64,000 bases of DNA from Flavobacteriales bacterium UBA2104 (GTDB taxonomy: Bacteria; Bacteroidota; Bacteroidia; Flavobacteriales_D; Crocinitomicaceae): positions 63,674-127,673 of the forward strand of contig DCYS01000036.1 of assembly GCA_002331485.1 (NCBI GenBank), written 5' to 3'. This document shows positions 1 through 7,817 of the stretch, one piece after another. Under the pieces are notes generated by a model. That model saw nothing but the letters and a program-made list of their open reading frames with translations, searched no databases and had not been told where the DNA came from. The number at the start of each line of letters is the position of its first letter. Position 1 is the first letter of the stretch. The translations under genes were made by a program, and so were the position numbers.

Positions 1-209
1 AGCAAGGAAGTGATATGTGGACTACCGTTAAGGTATTGTTCATCGTGTTGACACTTCTAAAAGCTGGATACATTGTTTTAACATTTATGCACCTTGGTGA
101 TGAGAAGAAAGTCCTGAAATGGATCATTCTTCTTCCTTACATCATATTCATCATTTATTTGATGTTTATCTCCTTTACTGAGGCTACAGCAGTTGGACCT
201 GAAATGTAG
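1..209 (+). CDS. Cytochrome c oxidase subunit IV family protein, 5'-truncated
   Basis: The reading frame is open to the left edge (codons before the ATG at 15 read Q-G-S-D), so this is the C-terminal part of a longer gene. The visible part has two hydrophobic helices joined by a short charged loop (HLGDEKK), the layout of the small prokaryotic COX4 subunit of aa3/caa3 oxidases, a membrane accessory subunit of the terminal heme-copper oxidase. The next three genes (two Sco-type proteins and a DUF420 protein) are oxidase-maturation genes in the same direction, which supports the call. Family assignment is by pattern only; the N-terminus lies outside the window. Confidence 0.75.
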   Translation, partial: QGSDMWTTVKVLFIVLTLLKAGYIVLTFMHLGDEKKVLKWIILLPYIIFIIYLMFISFTEATAVGPEM

Positions 210-239
210 CGATAGTATAGAATTAAAAACATACTAGCT

Positions 240-938
240 TTGGCTGAAAAGAATACTAAGGCCGGTCGATTTAAACCTCTACTTATGTTAGTTTTGGTTT
301 TTGGACCGGCTCTTTTTTTGATCTTTATCGCGCTCAACAAGTGTGAGCACAAATTCACAACGTTACCTGTATACGGGAAGCTCTCTAATTACAGCTTTAA
401 TGATGTGAATGGTGGTGTAGTGGATCAAGAAACTCAAAAGGGTAAGATTACGCTCTTTAATACAATTCAAACCTTTTGCCCGGAAGACTGTGCAATTGAT
501 CTTCCAAAGTTCAATTTGATGATCTATCAAGATTATCGTAAGAATCAAAGAAATCTAGGTCACGTTAAAATTGTATCCATTATTACGGATGAAGAGGGTA
601 ATCCTGTTGAAGAGGAACAACTTGAACAATTGAAGTTTACGATGAATGATATCGTTGAAGCTTATGACCCGACCATCTGGAAACTTGTTACTGGTGACCC
701 TAAGCAGATCTATGACATTGAGAGTAATGGTGTTAATCTCTATACAAAAACCTCTGATACCGCTTTTGCTGGGAAATCTTTCCTTGAGACTATGCTTATT
801 GTCGATAAGAAAAATCAACTCCGTCTTATCAGAAGAGGAAATGAAGAAGGAATGATCCGCGATTACAAGCAACATGTAGCCTTACTCCAGAAACAATATG
901 ATAAGGAAGCAGCAAAGAAGGAGGAGAATGATCAGTAA
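240..938 (+). CDS. Sco1/SenC-like thioredoxin-fold protein, membrane anchored, lacking the usual histidine ligand
   Basis: 232 residues from a TTG start; no upstream ATG fits. One N-terminal membrane segment (about 13-32) precedes a thioredoxin-like domain with a CxxxC pair at C80/C84 (FCPEDC), the spacing of the copper-binding motif of Sco proteins. The histidine that completes the Sco copper site is not seen: the expected position near residues 178-188 reads KSFLETMLIVD. It lies between the oxidase subunit IV gene and a canonical Sco gene, whose start overlaps its 3' end by 11 bases. Known of the family: Sco proteins deliver copper or reduce the CuA-site cysteines. Inferred: a divergent paralogue working as a thiol reductase or Sco partner. 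Confidence 0.65.
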   Translation: MAEKNTKAGRFKPLLMLVLVFGPALFLIFIALNKCEHKFTTLPVYGKLSNYSFNDVNGGVVDQETQKGKITLFNTIQTFCPEDCAIDLPKFNLMIYQDYRKNQRNLGHVKIVSIITDEEGNPVEEEQLEQLKFTMNDIVEAYDPTIWKLVTGDPKQIYDIESNGVNLYTKTSDTAFAGKSFLETMLIVDKKNQLRLIRRGNEEGMIRDYKQHVALLQKQYDKEAAKKEENDQ

Positions 939-1596
939 AATTTACATCTTTATTCTTTTGATCGTTGTGACATTTATTTTGTCGAACTGCGGTAACAGTA
1001 AATCTCAAGAGGGAGGAGATAATACTGGACTTCCCTATATTGGAAATCATGACATTGTTTATCAAGCCACTGATGAATATGAAGTAGGTGACACAATTTT
1101 TTACAAAGTTCCAGAGTTTGAGTATCTCACGCAGGATTCAACTTTTTTATCTTCTAAAGACATTGACGATCAAGTCTGGATCGTGAAATTCTTTTTTTCG
1201 TATTGCCCAACGATCTGCCCTCCTATGACTTCTGCAATGAAAGAGGTTAATTCGGCTCTATCAGAGTACTCTAATGACGTTACGTTTCTTTCTTTCTCTA
1301 TCGATCCTGATCGGGATGATCCTAAGCGATTAAGGAAATATATTGATAGACATGAGATCACAGCCGACAATTGGTATTTTCTCACAGGAAATGAAGCTGC
1401 AACTCATCGACTTGGCGTTGAAGGATTTCAATTGCTGATTAATGCAGATGAAAAAGCTCCAGGAGGATTTGCACATAGTCCAAATTTTGTGTTAGTTGAC
1501 GAACAACAGCACATAAGAGGTGTTTATGATGGACTTGATCAGGAAAGCAGAAAACAACTGATCAAAGACGCTAAAAAACTTTTAAGCAATGAATAG
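928..1596 (+). CDS. SCO family copper chaperone, lipoprotein
   Basis: 222 residues. I chose the ATG at 928 over an in-frame ATG at 898 because it gives a clean lipoprotein signal peptide ending in LSNC (lipidated C21) and follows a purine-rich AAGGAGG at 918-924. The mature part is a Sco1/SenC domain with the copper-binding CxxxC at C93/C97 (SYCPTIC) and the distal histidine H183 (FAHSPN). It probably inserts copper into, or reduces the cysteines of, the CuA centre of cytochrome c oxidase on the outer face of the inner membrane. The start overlaps the preceding Sco-like gene and its stop overlaps the DUF420 gene, so the group is translationally coupled. Confidence 0.88.
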   Translation: MISKIYIFILLIVVTFILSNCGNSKSQEGGDNTGLPYIGNHDIVYQATDEYEVGDTIFYKVPEFEYLTQDSTFLSSKDIDDQVWIVKFFFSYCPTICPPMTSAMKEVNSALSEYSNDVTFLSFSIDPDRDDPKRLRKYIDRHEITADNWYFLTGNEAATHRLGVEGFQLLINADEKAPGGFAHSPNFVLVDEQQHIRGVYDGLDQESRKQLIKDAKKLLSNE

Positions 1597-2119
1597 AACT
1601 TTACCTAGTCAAGAAAAAGTCCGATCTTTTCGTAAATTGATCATCGCCCTATCTGTAGTTATTCCTTTAGCAGTAGCATTGCTGTTTGGTATTAAGATCG
1701 ATGGACTAGACTTTTCATTTTTACCTCCTGTTTATGCAACGATTAATGGAATTACCGCATTTGTGCTGATCTTTGCTTTAGTGGCGATCAAAATGAAAAA
1801 GATCTCCCTTCATCAACGACTGATCCAGTTTGCCCTGGTATTGTCGCTTTTATTCCTTGTTGCTTATGTTTTATATCACATGACATCTGATAGCACTCCT
1901 TATGGCGGGGATTTAAAATACCTATATTACTTTATTTTAATATCTCACATTTTGTTGAGTGTTGTAGTTATCCCGATCGTTCTGTTCGCTTATCTTCATG
2001 CCTGGAAAGGTGATTATGACAAGCATAAAAAATGGGTAAGGTTTGCTTTTCCAATTTGGTTATATGTTGCGATCACTGGTGTAGTTGTCTATTTGATGAT
2101 TTCTCCTTTTTACGGATAG
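1589..2119 (+). CDS. DUF420 (CtaM-like) membrane protein, cytochrome oxidase assembly
   Basis: 176 residues with about five hydrophobic helices and histidines at helix borders (for example LYHMTSD and ISHILLSVVVIP), as expected for DUF420. The family includes CtaM of Gram-positive bacteria, needed for a heme-copper oxidase; its exact chemistry is not settled. The gene overlaps the Sco gene by 8 bases and closes the oxidase operon. No clear terminator hairpin is visible before the next gene at 2169. Confidence 0.8.
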   Translation: MNRTLPSQEKVRSFRKLIIALSVVIPLAVALLFGIKIDGLDFSFLPPVYATINGITAFVLIFALVAIKMKKISLHQRLIQFALVLSLLFLVAYVLYHMTSDSTPYGGDLKYLYYFILISHILLSVVVIPIVLFAYLHAWKGDYDKHKKWVRFAFPIWLYVAITGVVVYLMISPFYG

Positions 2120-2168
2120 ATCTAGAACATATATCATATACTGCTGTTTCTAGATAAAATAGAACGGC

Positions 2169-2621
2169 ATGTATCAACTCAAAAGAAAACAACTCGTCAA
2201 GACAGATCTTCAAACCTGTTGGGACTTCTTTTCATCTCCTAAAAACCTTAAGGAAATCACACCTGATTACATGGGTTTCGATGTTAAAACAGAGATCCCA
2301 GAAAAAATGTATGAAGGTTTAATGATCGAATATAAGGTGACTCCGCTTTTGAATATTCCTATGAATTGGATCACTGAAATCAAATACGTGCATGATAAAA
2401 AATTCTTTGTGGATGAACAACGAAAGGGTCCATACAGCATGTGGCATCATGAACATCATTTTGAAGAGGTAGATGAAGGAGTAATGATGACCGATATAGT
2501 TTCCTATCGTGTACCGCTAGGGTTCTTAGGAAAGCTAGCTCATCCCATTATTGTAAAGGGTAAACTGGAAGAGATCTTTGATTATCGCGTTAAAAAAGTT
2601 GATGAGATCTTCAACTCTTAA
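2169..2621 (+). CDS. SRPBCC (START-like) family protein
   Basis: 150 residues without signal peptide. It starts with the typical SRPBCC pattern, a beta strand followed by a helix (CWDFFSSPKNLKEITP), then long amphipathic strands and a C-terminal helix, giving a hydrophobic ligand pocket. Related proteins are labelled 'cell division inhibitor' or 'ligand-binding SRPBCC' in databases without proven function. The gene is convergent with the HAD phosphatase gene, and the two coding ends overlap by 11 bases. The ligand is unknown. Confidence 0.75.
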   Translation: MYQLKRKQLVKTDLQTCWDFFSSPKNLKEITPDYMGFDVKTEIPEKMYEGLMIEYKVTPLLNIPMNWITEIKYVHDKKFFVDEQRKGPYSMWHHEHHFEEVDEGVMMTDIVSYRVPLGFLGKLAHPIIVKGKLEEIFDYRVKKVDEIFNS

Positions 2622-3276
2622 TTCCCGAGTTGATCAACGTTATTAAACTCTCCTCTACCTGATCAGCTAAAACTATTCGGCGATCTGGTGAATGAGTTCC
2701 ATCAGGGATTGCTATAACTTTCATTTTTGCTGCTTTCGCTGATATTATTCCATTCATAGAATCTTCAATCACTAAACAGCGTGTTGGGTCAACATTGAGC
2801 TCTTGTGCCGTCTTAATATAAATTTCTGGATGTGGTTTACCATATTTAAGATCTTCTGCTGAGTTTATAACTGAAAAACTCTCTCTGATTCCGAGTCTCT
2901 CCAATACGGCATCTATTAAATTATGATAAGATGAGCTGGCTAAACCGATCTTTTTGTCATGCTCAGAGAAAAAAGATATTGACTCTATTACTCCTTCCAA
3001 CGGCATACCCTGACTTGATACCTTGTTGATCATTTCCGTCATGATTAATTGAACAACTTCATCTGTTGTCAGTCCTTTCCACGGATAACGACCGTACCAA
3101 TACTCTACAACCTCATCGATACGAAGACCTACTGTTTTCTCACCACCAACTTTTTCAAAATCGATACCCACCTTTTCAAAAACGTCTATTTCCGTAGCTT
3201 TCCAATAAGGTTCTGAATCAATAATAACGCCGTCCATGTCATAGATAACCGCATCAAAATCACTTAGTTCAATCAT
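2611..3276 (-). CDS. HAD-superfamily phosphatase (beta-phosphoglucomutase/YniC-like)
   Basis: 221 residues. HAD motif I is YDMDGVIIDSEPYW near residues 12-25 (nucleophile and acid/base aspartates in DMD). Motif II is ASSSYHN (about 117-123), the motif III lysine lies in KYGKPHPEIY, and motif IV is VIEDSMNGI. The helical cap between motifs I and II places it among sugar-phosphate phosphatases/phosphoglucomutases such as YniC. DSEPYW is typical of the 2-deoxyglucose-6-phosphatase branch. Cytosolic, Mg-dependent; the substrate cannot be told from sequence. Its start overlaps the end of the upstream secreted-protein gene by 4 bases, so the two form a two-gene unit. Confidence 0.85.
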   Translation of the reverse strand: MIELSDFDAVIYDMDGVIIDSEPYWKATEIDVFEKVGIDFEKVGGEKTVGLRIDEVVEYWYGRYPWKGLTTDEVVQLIMTEMINKVSSQGMPLEGVIESISFFSEHDKKIGLASSSYHNLIDAVLERLGIRESFSVINSAEDLKYGKPHPEIYIKTAQELNVDPTRCLVIEDSMNGIISAKAAKMKVIAIPDGTHSPDRRIVLADQVEESLITLINSGIKS

Positions 3277-4097
3277 CGTTTTAACTTGTAGAGTTTATTT
3301 CCACTGCCTAATAAAGACTCGTTCTCATCTGTAATGTAGAAATGTTTCTTGTCTAGTGTTAATCCTTCTTTTTGAGTAAAACCTTTAAACAGGTAGGTCT
3401 TTTCCTTTTGAAATGAGTTCCCTTTCCATTTAAACCAATAAACTTTAGCATAAGTCATTATGAAAAGATCTTCTCCACAAAGATGTGCGTCAGTTATACT
3501 TTCTTCCATCCAGTTGGTTGGGTTAAGATTGAGATCATACAGATATTTTGCCTCAACAGATTGATCTTTTTTCCAACGAAAAGAATAAACACGTGAAACA
3601 CCATCAAAAGGCTCTGTTCTATTCTTAGTGAATATGAAAAGGCTATCATTGTTGCATACTAAGGACTCTGCATCAAAATAGAGATGCTGTTTTTCTGGTG
3701 GAAATGCATTTTGTCCTTCATAATTAAAACTCATAGATTCAGCTAAAACTCGATCTGAATTTCGCACACTATCTTTGTTCACTCTATAAATTTTGAGATT
3801 CTTTCTGTCATTATTATTATTTCCTATATCTCCGATGTAAATGTATTGACCGTCATAAGCGAGAGCCTCCCAATCATAATTCTCAGCATTACCAACGATA
3901 CATTCATGTATGATCTGACCCTTTTTATCAAATAGATAAATCACTGGCTTATTCCCAGAATCATTAATGGTATAAAATTCGTCTCCAATCAATATCAGTG
4001 CTGATGTTTCAGCAAGATCCGAGGAGAGATCTGCTAATGGCTTCTGACAGATGAGTGCTGTTGGAAATAGAATAATTAAACAAATAATTCGCATCAT
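3273..4097 (-). CDS. Secreted protein of unknown function, probably beta-propeller-like
   Basis: 274 residues beginning with a hydrophobic N-terminus followed by Cys (LIILFPTALIC), which could be a Sec or a lipoprotein signal; the lipobox is imperfect. The rest is rich in short strand-turn patterns such as GQYIYIGDIGNNNNDRKNLKIYRV and repeated Y/W-F-D elements, suggesting a beta-propeller or esterase-like sensor fold. No catalytic motif or T9SS C-terminal domain is recognised. It is transcribed with the downstream HAD phosphatase gene. Function unknown. Confidence 0.6.
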   Translation of the reverse strand: MMRIICLIILFPTALICQKPLADLSSDLAETSALILIGDEFYTINDSGNKPVIYLFDKKGQIIHECIVGNAENYDWEALAYDGQYIYIGDIGNNNNDRKNLKIYRVNKDSVRNSDRVLAESMSFNYEGQNAFPPEKQHLYFDAESLVCNNDSLFIFTKNRTEPFDGVSRVYSFRWKKDQSVEAKYLYDLNLNPTNWMEESITDAHLCGEDLFIMTYAKVYWFKWKGNSFQKEKTYLFKGFTQKEGLTLDKKHFYITDENESLLGSGNKLYKLKR

Positions 4098-4233
4098 AAT
4101 TTATAAAATTACATTCTTCTCAATTAATAGCGATGAAACTATTGTTATACTTTTAATCAACCATTTAAATGCTCATTTGAAACTATTGATATTATATATT
4201 ATTCCCTAATTTTATCCTTATTATTCGATAAGG

Positions 4234-5514
4234 ATGCTTCAACCAGGATCAAAAAATTGGATCAATATGTACATTCATCTTGTCAAAGAAGGCAAGATAG
4301 ATACCGATGTTCATGTGCCCAGCGATATCAATAAGGATTCGTATTTGCATACGACCCTATTCAGAACTGGAATTGTATTCGGGTACCCAAGCCACTTTCT
4401 ATTTATCGAGGACAAACTCAAGAAAGAATGGACCTCAGATGAGCGATTAAAGATCCTTCTATTTGAAAGTTTATATTTTGTTTACAAGGTTGAGAAAAAC
4501 AAGCCCCTTGATCAAGAATTTATTGATACGCTCCACGAGTTTTATGCGAAATACCATGACCACTCATCACTTAATGTACTAAAACTTCTTTTTAAAGAAT
4601 CTACTGAAATTAAAGTTGAAAACATTCTGAATAGAAGGGTTCATATAAAGCGGACAATTAAAAATCAGTTTTGGGTCAATTATTTAAACAATAGTCTTGT
4701 CTTTTTGGATGTATTGGCTTTTCACGATTTTTTACTTTTAGATAATAAGTTAGTCGATAGCTATCAGCATTTCCTGTCGGCAACACTCTATACCGTAGGA
4801 GCTGCATCTCTCGCAGATGGAACAATTGATGCCCCTGAACAAACGTTGATCGATGTTTTTATATCATCGGCTAATTCAGAAGATGAATTTACACATGAAT
4901 TCAAGCGTAAGCTTAACGCTAAAGATATTGGTATATCTGACATAATCCTTCCAAAGGAATGTAGCTGGTTGTTCAAGTTATTCCTAACAGATATGGCCGT
5001 ACTCACCGTACATTCTGACCTGACAGCGCTTGATGATGAAATGGTTTTCTTATATGAGTTGTGCGAATATTTCAAGATTGATACTGAACAATTGCATAAC
5101 GCTTTAATGCTCATAGAACGGTTTGTCATCGAAAACAATCATAAAGTGAATTTCCTCACAGAACAATCTTCTTATGAACAGTTATATAGTAACTTTTCTA
5201 AAAGATGGATAAAAGTCCTGGGTAGAAACAAGGATAAATTTATCGAAGAACTTAGGGAAAGTAAAGAGCTGATAAGTTTAGTGAACAAATCAATCAGTGA
5301 AGAACTCAGCGTTGAAGAAAAAGAAAAAGTCAAGCATCAGTTTAGGGACCTCATGAAGTCAATGCCAGCCATTGCAATTTTTATGTTACCTGGAGGTATG
5401 CTTTTACTGCCGATCATTCTAAAGATAGTTCCTAATCTTATTCCGTCAGCTTTCAAAACAAATGAAATAGAAAAATCAGGAAACGAAGAAAAGGGTCTGC
5501 CTAAATCTGAGTAA
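4234..5514 (+). CDS. LETM1-related protein
   Basis: 426 residues, no signal peptide. Most of the protein is helical, with an acidic TerB-like stretch in the middle (SLADGTIDAPEQTLIDVF). The C-terminal part (about 365-410) has the LETM1 signature, a basic amphipathic helix (KVKHQFRDLMKSMP) followed by a hydrophobic segment with GGMLLLP. LETM1 is a mitochondrial inner-membrane cation-exchange protein; the Bacteroidota homologues are annotated 'LETM1-related biofilm-associated' without a defined mechanism. It stands alone between a minus-strand operon and a convergent lipoprotein gene. Confidence 0.7.
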   Translation: MLQPGSKNWINMYIHLVKEGKIDTDVHVPSDINKDSYLHTTLFRTGIVFGYPSHFLFIEDKLKKEWTSDERLKILLFESLYFVYKVEKNKPLDQEFIDTLHEFYAKYHDHSSLNVLKLLFKESTEIKVENILNRRVHIKRTIKNQFWVNYLNNSLVFLDVLAFHDFLLLDNKLVDSYQHFLSATLYTVGAASLADGTIDAPEQTLIDVFISSANSEDEFTHEFKRKLNAKDIGISDIILPKECSWLFKLFLTDMAVLTVHSDLTALDDEMVFLYELCEYFKIDTEQLHNALMLIERFVIENNHKVNFLTEQSSYEQLYSNFSKRWIKVLGRNKDKFIEELRESKELISLVNKSISEELSVEEKEKVKHQFRDLMKSMPAIAIFMLPGGMLLLPIILKIVPNLIPSAFKTNEIEKSGNEEKGLPKSE

Positions 5515-5524
5515 CCGAAGAAAA

Positions 5525-6136
5525 CTAAGCTGGGTCCTCGATCTCTTTTACATTCTGAACAGAAGTAGCCATATAGTCTGTAATTGGCTTGGGATGTCCT
5601 TCTTTGTTTGTTCTGAAAATATAGTTGATCCCGTCTAACTTGTGTTGAGCAACAACATGGAAAGTAACATGATCTACTCCAACATCACTCTTAGCAGATT
5701 TACCATCTACTTTAAGTGTAGATTTGTAATAAACAAAATTATCCTCCTGTTCAAGAAATTCAATGTCGTAAATAGCTGACTGATCTTTCAATTCTTCCAG
5801 GTGAGCTTTTAGGGCATCTTCTTCACCCCAGTCCTCGATGTGCATATGGAAATTTTGTCCTACGTAAAGATCCCATTGGTAATCGTCCATTTCGTGAACC
5901 ATTTTTGGATCAGTAGCCGCACCAATATTAGCTGTTGCATCTGGCAAATAGATCAATGCATTAATCTCATATGGTTTTAAACTAAAGGCTTCAAAATGAT
6001 AAAGTTCCTCTGCTTCATCAGAATACTGAACTTCTGGAGTGTTATTCCCGTCATCATCTTTAGGGTTATCACCTCCACATGCGAAAAAAAGTCCTCCAAG
6101 GACTAGCAGAGATACATTAATGAGTAGCGTTTTCAT
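5525..6136 (-). CDS. Lipoprotein of unknown function, probably surface-exposed
   Basis: 203 residues with a lipoprotein signal peptide ending in FFACGGDN (lipidated C20). An acidic stretch (KDDDGNN) right after the cysteine fits the Bacteroidota lipoprotein export signal that sends lipoproteins to the cell surface. No enzyme motif is seen in the mature part. The gene is divergent from the CarH-like regulator, and a copy of TCAGTATAT lies just upstream of its start (6138-6146), resembling the half-site in the regulator promoter. Co-regulation by light is therefore possible but only inferred. Confidence 0.7.
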   Translation of the reverse strand: MKTLLINVSLLVLGGLFFACGGDNPKDDDGNNTPEVQYSDEAEELYHFEAFSLKPYEINALIYLPDATANIGAATDPKMVHEMDDYQWDLYVGQNFHMHIEDWGEEDALKAHLEELKDQSAIYDIEFLEQEDNFVYYKSTLKVDGKSAKSDVGVDHVTFHVVAQHKLDGINYIFRTNKEGHPKPITDYMATSVQNVKEIEDPA

Positions 6137-6212
6137 GTCAGTATATTTTTAGCTATGGTTCGAAAATAGTAAATAAATTAGTATCTATGTAGATTGTAAA
6201 TATAAATATTAA

Positions 6213-6236
6213 ATACTGTTTTTCAGTATATCTTTG
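6213..6236 (+). promoter_or_regulatory. Putative promoter and operator of the CarH-like regulator
   Basis: A perfect -7 element TATCTTTG (6229-6236; consensus TAnnTTTG) lies 19 bases before the ATG. An inverted repeat ATACTG-N5-CAGTAT (6213-6229) fills the spacer immediately upstream and touches the -7 box. MerR-family proteins characteristically bind in the promoter spacer, so autoregulation is the natural reading. No good -33 TTTG is visible at the usual distance. Confidence 0.5.
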
Positions 6237-6255
6237 ACTAATATTAACGTTTGAA

Positions 6256-7110
6256 ATGTCTTCTTATAAAATAAAAGAGCTTGAGGCACTGTCGGGCATT
6301 AAAGCACATACCATTCGGATATGGGAAAAGCGTTATGATCTTCTTCAGCCAGAACGAAGTGATTCAAAAATAAGGTCTTATAATGAGGAGCAATTAAAGA
6401 GACTTTTAAATATTTCTGTTCTATATAATGCGGGATGGAAGATTTCGAAGATCGCTGCATTAACGGATACAGAGATAAGACAGAACGCTGAACACCTCTC
6501 AAGTGACAATCAAACGAAAAATGCTGTTGTAACTCTATTTATTGAGGCTTTGATCGCTTATGACCACGTGAAATTCGAACGAATTCTCGACAGAGCCATA
6601 GAAAAAGAAGGTTTTGAATCTGTGTATCGCTATTATTTGCTCCCCTTTCTAAAGAAGATTGGAATTTTATGGATCGTTAATACCATCACACCTTCTCAAG
6701 AACACTTTATCTCTAATATTATTCGTCAAAAACTTATCGTTGCAATTGATCGACTGCCTCATTCAACGAGTGAGCATGTTCAGTATTTGTTATTAACGCC
6801 AAGCGGAGAATATCACGAGATTGGCCTGCTTTACTATTGCTTTGCTTTAAAGAAGGCAGGATACAATGTAATGTACCTTGGAGTCGATGTCCCTAAAGAC
6901 TCTCTAATTAAAACGATTACGGAAACAAAAACTGAAAATATCGTTATTTCAATGGTTTCTGGAAAGGATAAAAATCAAACTCATGACTTATTGAAGGATA
7001 TTCGAGAGAATTCTTCTGTCCCCATTTATGTTGGAGGTGCACATATTGAGAGTATACCTCTACCCAAATTGAGTGACCTGAACTACATCAACAAGCTTAT
7101 TACTGTGTAA
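6256..7110 (+). CDS. MerR-family regulator with cobalamin-binding domain (CarH/LitR-like photoreceptor)
   Basis: 284 residues. Residues 1-70 form a MerR winged helix (HTIRIWEKRY at 18-27; RSYNEEQLKRLL). Residues 90-284 form the helical-bundle plus Rossmann B12-binding module. The CarH signature W-x9-EH is intact (W139, E149, H150), and the lower-ligand motif is E-x-H-x-x-G with H187. In CarH/LitR proteins adenosylcobalamin drives tetramer formation and repression in the dark, and light breaks the Co-C bond to release DNA. The gene precedes an ECF sigma gene and the carotenoid/photolyase operon, the expected targets. A B12-independent CarA-like mode is less likely because both cobalamin-contacting motifs are kept. 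Confidence 0.88.
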   Translation: MSSYKIKELEALSGIKAHTIRIWEKRYDLLQPERSDSKIRSYNEEQLKRLLNISVLYNAGWKISKIAALTDTEIRQNAEHLSSDNQTKNAVVTLFIEALIAYDHVKFERILDRAIEKEGFESVYRYYLLPFLKKIGILWIVNTITPSQEHFISNIIRQKLIVAIDRLPHSTSEHVQYLLLTPSGEYHEIGLLYYCFALKKAGYNVMYLGVDVPKDSLIKTITETKTENIVISMVSGKDKNQTHDLLKDIRENSSVPIYVGGAHIESIPLPKLSDLNYINKLITV

Positions 7111-7231
7111 TAACAGCCACACAGTGTGTATTTTTTTACACATTTCTTTACGGTGTTCGAAATTCATTAACTTCGGTTTTTACATCAAAACCCCTTTAAT
7201 CATTGGGTTTTGAGAAGTATTCATATTAAAA

Positions 7232-7247
7232 ACTGACATTTGTCAGT
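7232..7247. promoter_or_regulatory. Perfect inverted repeat upstream of the sigma/crt operon
   Basis: ACTGACA-TT-TGTCAGT, two perfect 7-base arms in the 194-base gap between the regulator and the sigma gene. It shares the ACTG...CAGT core and the flanking TCAGTAT with the repeat in the regulator's own promoter (6213-6229). Best reading: an operator for the MerR/CarH-like protein. Confidence 0.55.
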
Positions 7248-7258
7248 ATTGGCACGGT

Positions 7259-7293
7259 TCTGTTAAACAGATAATCAGAATTTGTTAAACAAA
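7259..7293. promoter_or_regulatory. Two tandem 13-base palindromes with TGTTAAACA cores
   Basis: TCTGTT-A-AACAGA (7259-7271) and TTTGTT-A-AACAAA (7281-7293) share TGTTAAACA and are 22 bases apart, about two helical turns, so both lie on one face of the DNA. The second ends 11 bases before the sigma-factor ATG. They could be further operator sites or ECF promoter elements used by the adjacent sigma factor; the sequence does not decide. Confidence 0.5.
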
Positions 7294-7304
7294 AAATAAA
7301 AAAT

Positions 7305-7817
7305 ATGTCTACTGTTGAATTTAATGATACTCTAACATCGATGGAATCCTATTTAATGGCATTCGCGATGAACTACACCAAAAATGTTGAAGATGCGAAA
7401 GATTTAACTCAAGAAACAATGTTGAAAGCAATTCGCTACAGAGACTATTATACTCCTAAAACGAATTTCAAAGCGTGGATCTTTACAATCATGAGAAATA
7501 TTTTCATCAATCAGTATCGCCGTAAGGTTAAATCAAAAACGATTTTTGATAATTCACAAGATTTATTCTTATTGAATAGTTCAACTGAAAAAAGAGATAC
7601 TCCATACAATTACATTGCTGATGGAGAGATCAATAAACAACTTGAATCGTTAAGCGATGAATATAAGGAACCGTTCAAAATGCATTATCTCGGTTTTAAA
7701 TATAAAGAGATAGCAGAAAAGCTTGATATTCCAATTGGTACTGTTAAAAGTCGTATCTTCATAGCAAGAAAGAAATTAATGGACCTACTTCCGGAATATA
7801 AATACAGAAACAATTAA
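7305..7817 (+). CDS. ECF-type RNA polymerase sigma factor
   Basis: 170 residues. Sigma region 2 covers about 12-80 (DAKDLTQETMLKAIRY; FKAWIFTIMRNIFINQYRR), and region 4 covers about 115-165 (a helix-turn-helix ending GTVKSRIFIARKKL). No anti-sigma gene adjoins it. Its stop codon overlaps the crtI ATG, so it is the first gene of the carotenoid operon. By analogy with Bacteroidota carotenoid clusters it probably relays the light signal from the upstream regulator to carotenoid/photoprotection promoters; that link is inferred. Confidence 0.88.
   Translation: MSTVEFNDTLTSMESYLMAFAMNYTKNVEDAKDLTQETMLKAIRYRDYYTPKTNFKAWIFTIMRNIFINQYRRKVKSKTIFDNSQDLFLLNSSTEKRDTPYNYIADGEINKQLESLSDEYKEPFKMHYLGFKYKEIAEKLDIPIGTVKSRIFIARKKLMDLLPEYKYRNN

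Noticed and set aside
898..927. Upstream start for the SCO lipoprotein
   Set aside because: It would add MIRKQQRRRR before a complete lipoprotein signal peptide; ATG 928 has a purine-rich site in front and gives the standard signal.
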